From NCBI GenBank assembly GCA_030146505.1, contig JASLCO010000329.1:1-16219 (forward strand): DNA of 16,219 nucleotides. Direction: 5' to 3'. The position numbers were made by a program, and so were the translations under genes. The notes beneath the pieces were generated by a model. It was not told where the DNA came from. It saw only the letters and a list, made by a program, of their open reading frames with translations, and ran no database searches. This DNA is from Moraxellaceae bacterium (GTDB taxonomy: Bacteria > Pseudomonadota > Gammaproteobacteria > Pseudomonadales > Moraxellaceae). Shown piece by piece: positions 7,281 to 14,476 of the stretch; position 1 is the stretch's first letter; every line of letters begins with the position of its first letter.

Positions 7281-9325
7281 GACGACAGGCCCGTGATTTC
7301 GCGGGTGGTCACGGCCGGATTGCGCCAGGCGCGCCACATGGCCCGCAGGGCAAAGCCCAGCATGGCCAGCACGACGCCGAGGAAGATCATGCACAGGGCG
7401 GCGTCGATGCGGTCGTTGAGGATGACCTGCTGCATCTGCGCCAGGTCCTTGGCCGGCGCCAGCACTTCGCCCTTGTCGTGGGCGGCGCTGAATTTGCCGG
7501 CATGCGCGAGGAAGCCGATCTTGGGATTGTCGTGGAAGAGCTTCTGCCAGCCGCCGGTGAACGTGACCACCAGCAGGATGAAGGCCGGCGTCAGCGTCAC
7601 CCAGGCAAACTGCTCGCGTTTCATCTTGAAGAGGATGGTGCTGGCCAGCAGCAGGGCGATGGCAGCCAGCATCTGGTTGGCGATACCGAACAGGGGCCAC
7701 AGCGTGTTGATGCCGCCCAGCGGGTCGATCACGCCCTGGTAGAGGAAATACCCCCAGCCCCCAACGCACAGCGCCGTGGCCAGCAGATTGGCCGTCCATG
7801 AATCGGTCTGTGCCAGCGGCTTGTACACGCTGCCCAGCAGGTCCTGCACCATGAAGCGGCCAACGCGGGTGCCGGCATCAATCGTGGTGAGGATGAAAAG
7901 CGCCTCGAAGAGAATGGCGAAGTGGTACCAGAACGCCATCATGGCCTGGCCGCCCACCACACTGGACAGGATGTGGGCCATGCCCAGGGCGAGCGTGGGC
8001 GCGCCGCCGGCACGCGACAGGATGCTGCCTTCGCCGATGTCGCGGGCCATCTGCGAGAGCAGGTCCGGCGTCACCACGAAACCCCATCCGGAAATCACCT
8101 GCGCAGCATTTTCCACTGTGCTGCCGATCAGCGCGGGCGGCGAATTCAGGGCGAAGTAGGCGCCGGGTTCCAGCACGCAGGCGGCCACCAGCGCACTCAT
8201 GGCCACGAAGGATTCCATGAGCATGGCGCCGTAGCCGATGAAGCGGATGTGCGATTCGCGCTCCAGCATTTTCGGCGTGGTGCCGGAGGACACCAGGGCA
8301 TGGAAGCCGCTGACGGCGCCGCAGGCAATGGTGATGAACAGGAAGGGGAAGAGATTGCCCGCGAACACCGGGCCGGTGCCATCGATGAAACGGGTGAGAG
8401 CCGGCATCTGCAACTGCGGCTGCACGAGGAAGATGCCCAGGGCCAGGCCGACGATGGTACCGACCTTGAGGAAAGTGGACAGGTAATCGCGCGGCGCCAG
8501 CAGCAGCCACACCGGCAGCACCGAGGCCACGAAGCCGTAGCCGATCATGAGCAGGGCAATGGTTTCGCCTTTCAGGGTGAAGAACGGCCCCCAGAAGGGG
8601 TCGGCCGCAATGTGGCCGCCGTACCAGATGGCTGCCATCAGCAGCACGAAACCGATCACGGAAATCTCGCCGATGCGGCCGGGGCGGACATAGCGCATGT
8701 ACAGACCCATGAGCACGGCAATGGGCATGGTGGCGACGATGGTGAACATGCCCCAGGGCGAGTGCGCCAGTGCCTTGACCACCACCAGCGCCAGCACGGC
8801 CAGCAGGATGATCATGATGGCGAGGATGCCGATGCTGGCGATGAGGCCGGGCACCGTGCCCATTTCCGTCTTGATCATGTCGCCCAGCGAGCGGCCGTCG
8901 CGGCGCGTGGAGGCAAAAAGGATGATCATGTCCTGCACGGCGCCGGCCATCACCACGCCGGCCAGGATCCACAGTGTGCCGGGCAGATAGCCCATCTGCG
9001 CGGCCAGCACCGGGCCGATGAGGGGACCGGCGCCGGCAATCGCCGCGAAATGGTGGCCGAAGAGCACGAAGCGGTCAGTGGGGACGAAATCCATGCCGTC
9101 GTTGTGGCGTACCGCCGGTGTCGTCCGCCGGTCGTCCAGTTGCAGCACCCGGCGCGCAATGAAGAGGCTGTAGAAGCGGTAGGCAACGAGATACACGCAG
9201 ATGGCGGCAGTCATCAGCCACACGGCATTGATGCTTTCTCCCTGGTGCAGGGCCACGATGGCCAGCGAGCCAACGCCCAGCAAGGTAATGAAAGACCAGA
9301 TCAGTATCTGCCGCATGCCCTGCAT
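7277..9325 (-). CDS. cstA: CstA/BtsT-family carbon-starvation protein (pyruvate/peptide transporter)
   Basis: A 682-residue polytopic inner-membrane transporter of the CstA family. Characterised members import pyruvate (BtsT, CstA) and were first linked to peptide use in carbon starvation. The hallmark block FGHHFAAIAGAGPLIGPVLAAQMGYLPGTLW spans 89-119, followed by GAVQDMI (128-134) and RRDGRSLGDM (141-150), all highly conserved in the family. Later conserved segments include GTTPKMLERESHIRFIGYGAMLMES and FWYHFAILFEALFILTTIDAGTRVGRFM. The start at 9325 has GGGAG 6 bases upstream and gives the usual N-terminus; the longer open frame upstream runs into the preceding gene's end. At 682 residues it is slightly shorter than E. 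coli CstA (about 701). It sits 101 bases downstream of the araC-type gene on the same strand. Pyruvate as substrate is by family, not proven. Confidence 0.94.
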   Translation of the reverse strand: MQGMRQILIWSFITLLGVGSLAIVALHQGESINAVWLMTAAICVYLVAYRFYSLFIARRVLQLDDRRTTPAVRHNDGMDFVPTDRFVLFGHHFAAIAGAGPLIGPVLAAQMGYLPGTLWILAGVVMAGAVQDMIILFASTRRDGRSLGDMIKTEMGTVPGLIASIGILAIMIILLAVLALVVVKALAHSPWGMFTIVATMPIAVLMGLYMRYVRPGRIGEISVIGFVLLMAAIWYGGHIAADPFWGPFFTLKGETIALLMIGYGFVASVLPVWLLLAPRDYLSTFLKVGTIVGLALGIFLVQPQLQMPALTRFIDGTGPVFAGNLFPFLFITIACGAVSGFHALVSSGTTPKMLERESHIRFIGYGAMLMESFVAMSALVAACVLEPGAYFALNSPPALIGSTVENAAQVISGWGFVVTPDLLSQMARDIGEGSILSRAGGAPTLALGMAHILSSVVGGQAMMAFWYHFAILFEALFILTTIDAGTRVGRFMVQDLLGSVYKPLAQTDSWTANLLATALCVGGWGYFLYQGVIDPLGGINTLWPLFGIANQMLAAIALLLASTILFKMKREQFAWVTLTPAFILLVVTFTGGWQKLFHDNPKIGFLAHAGKFSAAHDKGEVLAPAKDLAQMQQVILNDRIDAALCMIFLGVVLAMLGFALRAMWRAWRNPAVTTREITGLSS

Positions 9326-9426
9326 GAAGGACTCCCTTGCCTGCACCGGATTGACCACCCGGTTTTGTTTTGAAGGTGGCGATAGTGGCATCCGGCCATG
9401 GCGCAGGGAAGAGCCGGGAGCCGGAA

Positions 9427-10194
9427 CTATTTCCCGAAAAAACTCGCCGGCGAATGCCCGAGCTGTTTCCTGAACATGGTGGCAAACGCGCTGGCGCTGC
9501 TGTAGCCGAGATCCAGTGCCACATCCACTACCTTGCGCCCGGCCGCAAGCTGCTCCAGCGCGAGCAAGAGACGCGCCTGCTGCCGCCACTGCCCGAAACT
9601 CATGCCGGTCTCGCGTGCAAAGCGGCGCTGTATGGTCTTGGCATCCAGCCCCAGGCGCTGCGACCAGTCCTGCAGGGTGGCGTTGTCATCGGGGTGGCGG
9701 AGGATGGCCTCGCTGATGGCTTTCAGGCCGGTATCCTGCGGATGCTGCAGGTGCAGGCCCAATGTCGTCACCGTGCGGATTTCGTCCAGCAGCAGGCGCA
9801 TGAGGCGCGCGTCCCGCGAATCCGCGGCATAGGGTGTGGCAATGGTGACGGCCGCGAGCAGCAGCTCGCGCAAGAGCCCCGAGATGGCGATGACACTGCA
9901 TACTGCCGGCAGGCCCTCCACGGCATCGGGCCGGATATATACCGTGCGCATCTGCACAGCGGTCACCATGCGCGTTTCATGCAGCACGTCCGGCGGCACC
10001 CACATGCCGCGCGTGGGCGGCAGCACCCACTGGCCATCGGCAGTGCTGACCACCGTCACGCCCTGCACGGCATAGATGAGCTGGGCATGGGGATGACTGT
10101 GCCGGGGCGTGAGGTGGCCGGCGGCATAATCGGTGGCCATGCCGGTGACAGGCATGCGGCCGCGGTCAAAATCCATGTAGCGGGGCTGGCTCAT
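9427..10194 (-). CDS. AraC-family transcriptional regulator (NimR-like), divergent from fsr
   Basis: A 255-residue cytoplasmic regulator with an N-terminal cupin ligand-binding domain (about 20-90; H32-x-H34-x-H36 in RHSHPHAQLIYA and a MWVPPDVLHE turn at 64-73) and a C-terminal double helix-turn-helix (about 155-255). HTH 1 is near 173-193 (TLQDWSQRLGLDAKTIQRRFARETG). HTH 2 is near 222-243 (VVDVALDLGYSSASAFATMFRKQLGHSP), the usual AraC signature ending. The start at 10194 was chosen because AGG-type bases lie just upstream and the family N-terminus fits; earlier ATGs in the frame run into the fsr promoter. The cupin layout resembles NimR (YeaM) and related regulators encoded beside MFS exporters. 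It probably controls fsr from the direct repeats in the shared intergenic region. A role at cstA, 101 bases downstream, is possible but less supported. Confidence 0.92.
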   Translation of the reverse strand: MSQPRYMDFDRGRMPVTGMATDYAAGHLTPRHSHPHAQLIYAVQGVTVVSTADGQWVLPPTRGMWVPPDVLHETRMVTAVQMRTVYIRPDAVEGLPAVCSVIAISGLLRELLLAAVTIATPYAADSRDARLMRLLLDEIRTVTTLGLHLQHPQDTGLKAISEAILRHPDDNATLQDWSQRLGLDAKTIQRRFARETGMSFGQWRQQARLLLALEQLAAGRKVVDVALDLGYSSASAFATMFRKQLGHSPASFFGK

Positions 10195-10208
10195 GGCGAC
10201 CTGTCCTT

Positions 10209-10238
10209 TTCTCGAAACATGAAGCCCCATTCTCGCAA
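10209..10238. promoter_or_regulatory. Direct repeat with 21-bp period, candidate AraC-type operator
   Basis: TTCTCGAAA (10209-10217) and TTCTCGCAA (10230-10238) are identical at 8 of 9 bases and start 21 bases apart, two helical turns on the same DNA face. AraC-family proteins bind such direct-repeat half-sites, with the proximal one bordering the -35. Here the right half-site overlaps the -35 of the fsr promoter candidate by two bases. Confidence 0.5.
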
Positions 10239-10265
10239 GACAGGCTTTTAACGGCCAGCTAGCAT
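10237..10265 (+). promoter_or_regulatory. Candidate sigma70 promoter of fsr
   Basis: AAGACA (10237-10242, 4/6) and TAGCAT (10260-10265, 4/6) with a 17-base spacer. Transcription would begin near 10272, giving a leader of about 35 bases. The poor -35 and the abutting direct repeat fit an activator-dependent promoter (inference). Confidence 0.4.
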
Positions 10266-10306
10266 GGCCCTTCCCTGACCCGACCTTCCCGAGCCTGCCT
10301 GCCATC

Positions 10307-11515
10307 ATGGACAACAGCCTTGCCTCCCCGTCCCCGCTGAGCCAGCACGAGGGCACGCGCTACCGCGTGCTCGGCGCCATCAGCTTCTCGCATTTCCTCA
10401 ACGACATGATGCAGTCGCTGATCCTGGCCATCTATCCGCTGCTCAAGGGCAATTTCCACCTGAGCTTCGCGCAGATCGGCCTCATCACCCTCACCTACCA
10501 GATCACGGCTTCGCTGCTGCAGCCAGCCATCGGCCTTTATACCGACAAGCACCCGCAACCCTATTCGCTGGTGCTGGGCATGGGCAGCACGCTGACCGGA
10601 CTCGTGCTCCTGGCCTTTGCGCCCAGCTACGGCTGGTTGCTGCTGGCGGCGGCGCTGGTGGGCACGGGCTCCTCGGTCTTCCATCCGGAATCCTCGCGCG
10701 TGGCCCGGCTGGCCTCGGGCGGACAGCATGGCCTGGCGCAGTCCATCTTCCAGGTGGGCGGCAATGCCGGCAGCGCCATGGGCCCTTTGCTGGCCGCCTG
10801 GATCATCATTCCCTTCGGCCAGCACAGCCTTGCCTGGTTTTCGCTCGCGGCACTGCTCGCCATGGTGGTGCTCCTGCAGGTGGGCCACTGGTACAAGCAC
10901 CAGCATGTCGCACGCAAGCAATCGACGGTAGCCGTGGCCTCGCCCCTGCCCCGGCGCACAGTGGTCACCGCCATGCTGGTGCTGATGGCGCTGGTGTTCT
11001 CCAAGTATTTCTATGTGACCAGCCTCACCAGCTATTTCACCTTCTACCTGATGCACAAGTTCCAGCTTTCCGTGCAGGCGGCGCAGGTGCATCTCTTCGT
11101 CTTCCTGTTTGCCGTGGCCGCCGGCACCATCATCGGCGGACCGGTAGGCGACCGCATCGGCCGCAAGCGCGTGATCTGGGGTTCCATCCTGGGCGTGGCG
11201 CCATTCACGCTGGCCCTGCCCTACGCCAACCTGGAATGGACCGGCGTGCTGAGCTTCATCATCGGCTTCATCATCGCCTCGGCGTTTTCCGCGATTCTCG
11301 TGTTCGCGCAGGAATTGCTGCCGGGCAAGGTGGGCATGGTGTCCGGGCTTTTCTTCGGCTTCGCGTTCGGCATGGGCGGCATAGGCGCGGCGGTGCTGGG
11401 CGGCCTTGCCGATCGCCACGGCATTGAATACGTCTACCAGCTCTGTTCCTGGCTGCCGCTCCTGGGCCTGCTCACCGTTTTCCTGCCGGACCTGCGGAAA
11501 CCGGCAGCACATTGA
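10307..11515 (+). CDS. fsr: Fsr-type MFS efflux transporter (fosmidomycin resistance family)
   Basis: A 402-residue major-facilitator exporter with about 12 membrane helices, closely matching E. coli Fsr as I recall it. Shared blocks are LGAISFSHFLNDMMQSLIL (22-40), AALVGTGSSVFHPESSRVAR (115-134), GLAQSIFQVGGNAGS (142-156), FSKYFYVTSLTSY (231-243), the loop 8-9 motif GGPVGDRIGRKRVIWGS (277-293) and ELLPGKVGMVSGLFFGFAFGMGG. E. coli Fsr (406 residues) confers fosmidomycin resistance when overexpressed; the natural substrate is unclear. The start at 10307 fits the family length but has only a weak ribosome site (GAG far upstream). It is divergently transcribed from the AraC-type regulator across 112 bases, the usual layout of an inducible exporter. 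It converges on the molybdoenzyme gene. Confidence 0.95.
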   Translation: MDNSLASPSPLSQHEGTRYRVLGAISFSHFLNDMMQSLILAIYPLLKGNFHLSFAQIGLITLTYQITASLLQPAIGLYTDKHPQPYSLVLGMGSTLTGLVLLAFAPSYGWLLLAAALVGTGSSVFHPESSRVARLASGGQHGLAQSIFQVGGNAGSAMGPLLAAWIIIPFGQHSLAWFSLAALLAMVVLLQVGHWYKHQHVARKQSTVAVASPLPRRTVVTAMLVLMALVFSKYFYVTSLTSYFTFYLMHKFQLSVQAAQVHLFVFLFAVAAGTIIGGPVGDRIGRKRVIWGSILGVAPFTLALPYANLEWTGVLSFIIGFIIASAFSAILVFAQELLPGKVGMVSGLFFGFAFGMGGIGAAVLGGLADRHGIEYVYQLCSWLPLLGLLTVFLPDLRKPAAH

Positions 11516-11543
11516 TTCGCGAAAAACCCAAAGGACCCTTACG

Positions 11544-11565
11544 CCCTCCCCTCTCGCGGGGAGGG
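11544..11565. repeat. GC-rich inverted repeat between fsr and the molybdoenzyme gene
   Basis: CCCTCCCC (11544-11551) pairs perfectly with GGGGAGGG (11558-11565) across a 6-base loop, followed by a purine-rich G run to about 11580. It lies between two convergent stops. There is no T-run directly after it on the plus strand, so it is a poor intrinsic terminator. On the minus strand a T5 run occurs only about 20 bases further. The wording resembles dispersed intergenic palindromes of proteobacterial chromosomes; copy number elsewhere cannot be seen from here. Confidence 0.5.
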
Positions 11566-11593
11566 TGGGAAGGAGGGGGAAAATGGCGCGGTT

Positions 11594-13861
11594 TCAAACT
11601 GCTTTTGCGATACGCACCGGCACATATTTGTGGAAGGGCGTGCGTGACAGCGGATCGCAATGTGCGCCGGATGTCAGCCGGTTGATCTGCGGGCCCACCG
11701 GTTCGCTGTCGCCATAACGCATACCATAGCCATGCGGCAGCGAGACCACACCGCGACGCATGCCTTCGTCTATCTCGATGACCACATCCACCTGACCATG
11801 GCCGGAATCACAAATCGCAGACGCACCCTCTTCAAGCCTCAAGGCGGCGGCATCTTCGGGATTCATGCGCATGGCGCCATGCGGGTCTACCTTGCGCCAG
11901 GCCGGATCACGGTAAATCTGGTTGGCGTTATAGCTGCGGCGTTCACCGGCTAGCAGGATGAAAGGGAATTCTTCACCCGGCGAGGTTTCTGCCTTCAGTG
12001 CCCGCCACTCTTCCAGCATCTCCGGCACATCCAGATGGATACGGCCGTCCTTGTGTTTGATAAAGCTCCAGGTGTCCGCAAATTCATGTTTGCTGATCAC
12101 CACGCCAGCACGACCCTCGAGAATGGCGTGAAACAGCCGGCTGCCCAGCATGAGGCGATTGCCCTTATGACCGGCACTTCGCACCGCCACCGTATGTTTT
12201 TGCGCGTAATCAATCGCCAGCGGCAATAGCACCGAAGCTGCTGCGCCATTCTGCGGCATCACCTTGCCCAGGGTGCGATAGATGATGGAAGGTGCATAGC
12301 GCACCCAGGATTTGTTTTTCGCCAGGCCGGCAGCCAGTGCTGCGAAATACATCAAATGTCCTGACGCCTTGGGTTCACGACGGGCAATTCGTTCAAGCCA
12401 GGGAAAGCTTTCCGGAATGGCGCCCATCTTTTCCAGGATACGCGTATAGATTTCCGGCTCCGGCAGGGTCTCCGCCGCAGGCGGGAAAAGCGGATGGCGC
12501 AGATGGAAAAAGTTTTCCGGGAACTCCAGATTGAAACCGGTGGCTTCCCATTTCTCGAACTGCGAGGCCGCCGGCAAAACATAATGCGCCAGTCTTGCCG
12601 TTTCCGTCATGGCCACGTCTACCACCACCAGCAACTCCAGTGAACTGAAGGCTTTTTCATAGGCGGCGGTGTCGGCATAGGTGACGACGGGGTTGGCGCT
12701 GTCCACGAAGACTGCACGCACGCGGTCTTCGCCCTCGTGCAGGATTTCATCCGGCAGGATATTGGGCGGGAAGATACCGGCAATGGGGAACATCTTGTGG
12801 TGCGCCGTGCGCTTGAAGCGCGGCTTGCGCTCATCGGTGTTGCCTATGACGGGAATGATGAAGGTGTGCAGATTATTAGCACCCTTCTTGCCAAAGTGAC
12901 CCGTCACCAGATACAGCAGCTTTTCCAGATAGCCGTTCAGTGTGGTGTGCAAGGTGTGCTGTATGCCGAGATCGATACGCAGGCAACCCGCTTTGGCCTT
13001 GACATAGCCATGTGCCACTTTTTCCACATCGGCCAAAGGAACATCGGCTCGCGCCACATATTCCGCGATGGGAATCTGGCGCAGCATCGTCTCGACGGCT
13101 TCAAAACCCTTGCAGCGCGCCGCCAGGAATTCGCGATCATGCAGATTGTCACGAACGATGATGGCGAGCATGGCACTCATGAGATAGGCATCCGTGCCGG
13201 GCTTCAGCTGCAGATGGATGTCTGCCTGCTTGGCGGTTTCCGTACGGCGCGGGTCTATCACCACCATGGTGCGATCCGGATCTTTCTTGATTTCGCGCAG
13301 CACATCGCGGGCATTGGGAATGCCATGGGCCTGATAGGGATTGCAACCCATGAAGATCACATAGTCCGAATGCTCCACATCTTCCGTGGTATGGCATTGC
13401 TGGCTGCCGAAGAGGCGGCCGTTCACCCAGAAGTCGCCGGTTTTTTCCTGACCCAAAGCGGTATAGCTGAAATGGCTTTTCATGGCAGCGCGCACCTGGC
13501 CGCTGTAAGCGCCACCCAGATGATTGCCCTGCCCGCCGCCGCCCACGGAAGCAAAAGCATTGCCGCCATGCTTTTCACGTATGGCAACAAGACGCGCCGC
13601 AATATCGTCCAGCGCTTCGTCCCAGCTCACGCGCACAAAGCTGCCATCGGGCTGACGTTTCTGCGGATACAGCAGGCGATCGGCATTCTGCTGGTAGTGC
13701 TGCAGACGCGCCGCTTTCTGGCAGATATAGCCTTTGGAGACCGGATGATCGTCGTCACCACGAATCTTCGTGAAATTGCCGTTCTCGATTTCCACCACCA
13801 AGCCGCAGTTGCGTGAACAAAGAATGCAGGCGGTCTTTTCGGTTTTCTTCACGCTGTCCAT
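11594..13861 (-). CDS. Cytoplasmic molybdopterin (bis-MGD) oxidoreductase with one 4Fe-4S cluster, substrate unknown
   Basis: A 755-residue member of the DMSO-reductase/formate-dehydrogenase superfamily. The N-terminal 4Fe-4S motif is C12-x2-C15-x3-C19-x27-C47, followed by K49, the lysine that in formate-dehydrogenase-like enzymes lies between cluster and cofactor. Residues about 60-480 form the molybdopterin domains, including SWDEALDDIA, VIFMGCNPYQAHG and MVVIDPRRTETA. About 630-750 is the C-terminal dinucleotide-binding domain (LLAGERRSYNANQIYRD, ...MNPEDAAALRL, ...LTSGAHCDPLSRTPFHKY). C156-H157 sits where formate dehydrogenases carry (Se)Cys-His, so Cys probably ligates the metal (inference). 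No twin-arginine signal is present, so it is cytoplasmic. AGGGA precedes the ATG at good spacing. It follows the thioesterase gene by 42 bases. No electron-transfer subunit gene is adjacent, and I cannot assign a substrate. Confidence 0.92.
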   Translation of the reverse strand: MDSVKKTEKTACILCSRNCGLVVEIENGNFTKIRGDDDHPVSKGYICQKAARLQHYQQNADRLLYPQKRQPDGSFVRVSWDEALDDIAARLVAIREKHGGNAFASVGGGGQGNHLGGAYSGQVRAAMKSHFSYTALGQEKTGDFWVNGRLFGSQQCHTTEDVEHSDYVIFMGCNPYQAHGIPNARDVLREIKKDPDRTMVVIDPRRTETAKQADIHLQLKPGTDAYLMSAMLAIIVRDNLHDREFLAARCKGFEAVETMLRQIPIAEYVARADVPLADVEKVAHGYVKAKAGCLRIDLGIQHTLHTTLNGYLEKLLYLVTGHFGKKGANNLHTFIIPVIGNTDERKPRFKRTAHHKMFPIAGIFPPNILPDEILHEGEDRVRAVFVDSANPVVTYADTAAYEKAFSSLELLVVVDVAMTETARLAHYVLPAASQFEKWEATGFNLEFPENFFHLRHPLFPPAAETLPEPEIYTRILEKMGAIPESFPWLERIARREPKASGHLMYFAALAAGLAKNKSWVRYAPSIIYRTLGKVMPQNGAAASVLLPLAIDYAQKHTVAVRSAGHKGNRLMLGSRLFHAILEGRAGVVISKHEFADTWSFIKHKDGRIHLDVPEMLEEWRALKAETSPGEEFPFILLAGERRSYNANQIYRDPAWRKVDPHGAMRMNPEDAAALRLEEGASAICDSGHGQVDVVIEIDEGMRRGVVSLPHGYGMRYGDSEPVGPQINRLTSGAHCDPLSRTPFHKYVPVRIAKAV

Positions 13862-13903
13862 GGCAGTTTCCCTGGCTTGTGGCTGGGTTGGCTTGTTACT
13901 GAT

Positions 13904-14335
13904 TTAGCGCAAAATCATGCAAGTGGCGGTGGCGTGCGCGTACAACACACCATCGTCGTCACGAATATCACCTTCAGAAATCACGAGACGTCCACCGACA
14001 TTGATGACGCGGCCTTCGGCACGCAGCGGCTTGTTGAAGGGCAAGGGCTTGCACATCTTCACATTGAGATCGGTAGTGCCATAGCCCTCACCGGCGCCCA
14101 GCACGGTATGCGTGGCGCAGCCGGTGACCGAATCCAGCACGGTGGCCGCAAAGCCGCCATGCACGCCCCCCAGAGGATTGGTATGGGTTTCATTGGCCGT
14201 GGCCGTGAACACCACACGCCCCTTTTCCACTTCCACCGGCAACATGGGCATGGTTTTGGCGATGCCGGGCGTGGGGAATTTGCCGGCAGCAAAAGCCTGC
14301 ATGATTTGCAGGCCAGTCATTTCACGGGGATTCAT
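13904..14335 (-). CDS. PaaI-family hotdog-fold thioesterase
   Basis: A 143-residue single-domain hotdog protein that would hydrolyse acyl- or aryl-CoA thioesters in the cytoplasm. The PaaI motif is clear: N53-P-L-G-G-V-H59-G-G61 with the acidic D68 seven residues on (ATVLDSVTGCA), then TTDLNVKMCKPLP (87-99), the strand that forms the CoA-binding edge. Length is normal for the family. The ATG at 14335 has AGGAG 7 bases upstream. It is the first gene of a probable two-gene unit with the molybdoenzyme, 42 bases apart and without a terminator between. It is divergent from the TetR regulator, whose putative operator covers its promoter. The acyl group is unknown; neither phenylacetate genes nor a CoA ligase are visible nearby. 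Confidence 0.92.
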   Translation of the reverse strand: MNPREMTGLQIMQAFAAGKFPTPGIAKTMPMLPVEVEKGRVVFTATANETHTNPLGGVHGGFAATVLDSVTGCATHTVLGAGEGYGTTDLNVKMCKPLPFNKPLRAEGRVINVGGRLVISEGDIRDDDGVLYAHATATCMILR

Positions 14336-14433
14336 GGCAGAACTCCTGAAAAGCGGAGGCTGGCAGCAAGGCAGACGTTTATGATCTGGCCGGCTGGCCG
14401 ATCACCTGCCGCCCCTGTACCATCCCCAGCAGA

Positions 14434-14456
14434 AGAATGTTCTAGAAGATTATTCT
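14434..14456. promoter_or_regulatory. 23-bp palindrome, candidate TetR operator
   Basis: The site has two matching half-sites: AGAAT, 2 bases, TCT on the left; AGA, 2 bases, ATTCT on the right, separated by 3 bases. The outer and inner arms are exactly complementary (8 pairs), and a TTCTAGAA palindrome lies inside. It ends one base before the tetR start codon and spans the -10 of the divergent thioesterase promoter, so one bound dimer pair could silence both directions. Confidence 0.7.
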
Positions 14457-14476
14457 AATGATGAAAACCCCGTCAA
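14449..14476 (-). promoter_or_regulatory. Sigma70 promoter of the thioesterase-molybdoenzyme operon
   Basis: On the minus strand TTGACG (14476-14471, 5/6) and AATAAT (14454-14449, 5/6) are separated by 16 bases. The -35 lies within the first codons of tetR and the -10 inside the palindrome. Transcription would start near 14442, leaving a leader of about 105 bases. This is the best-matching promoter in the window. Confidence 0.62.

Noticed and set aside
7086..7799. A 237-codon frame containing ybdD at its end as one long protein
   Set aside because: Upstream of the ATG at 7280 the frame overlaps the conserved C-terminal part of cstA and encodes no recognisable protein; only the last 64 codons match the YbdD family.
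9345..9363. Inverted repeat ACCGG...CCGGT upstream of cstA as an operator
   Set aside because: Only five base pairs with a nine-base gap in a GC-rich region, and no good promoter elements around it. This is not better than chance.
11594..13861. Acetylene hydratase as the identity of the molybdoenzyme
   Set aside because: As I recall, that enzyme depends on an Asp directly after the first cluster Cys; here the residue is Ile. The overall fit is only at superfamily level.
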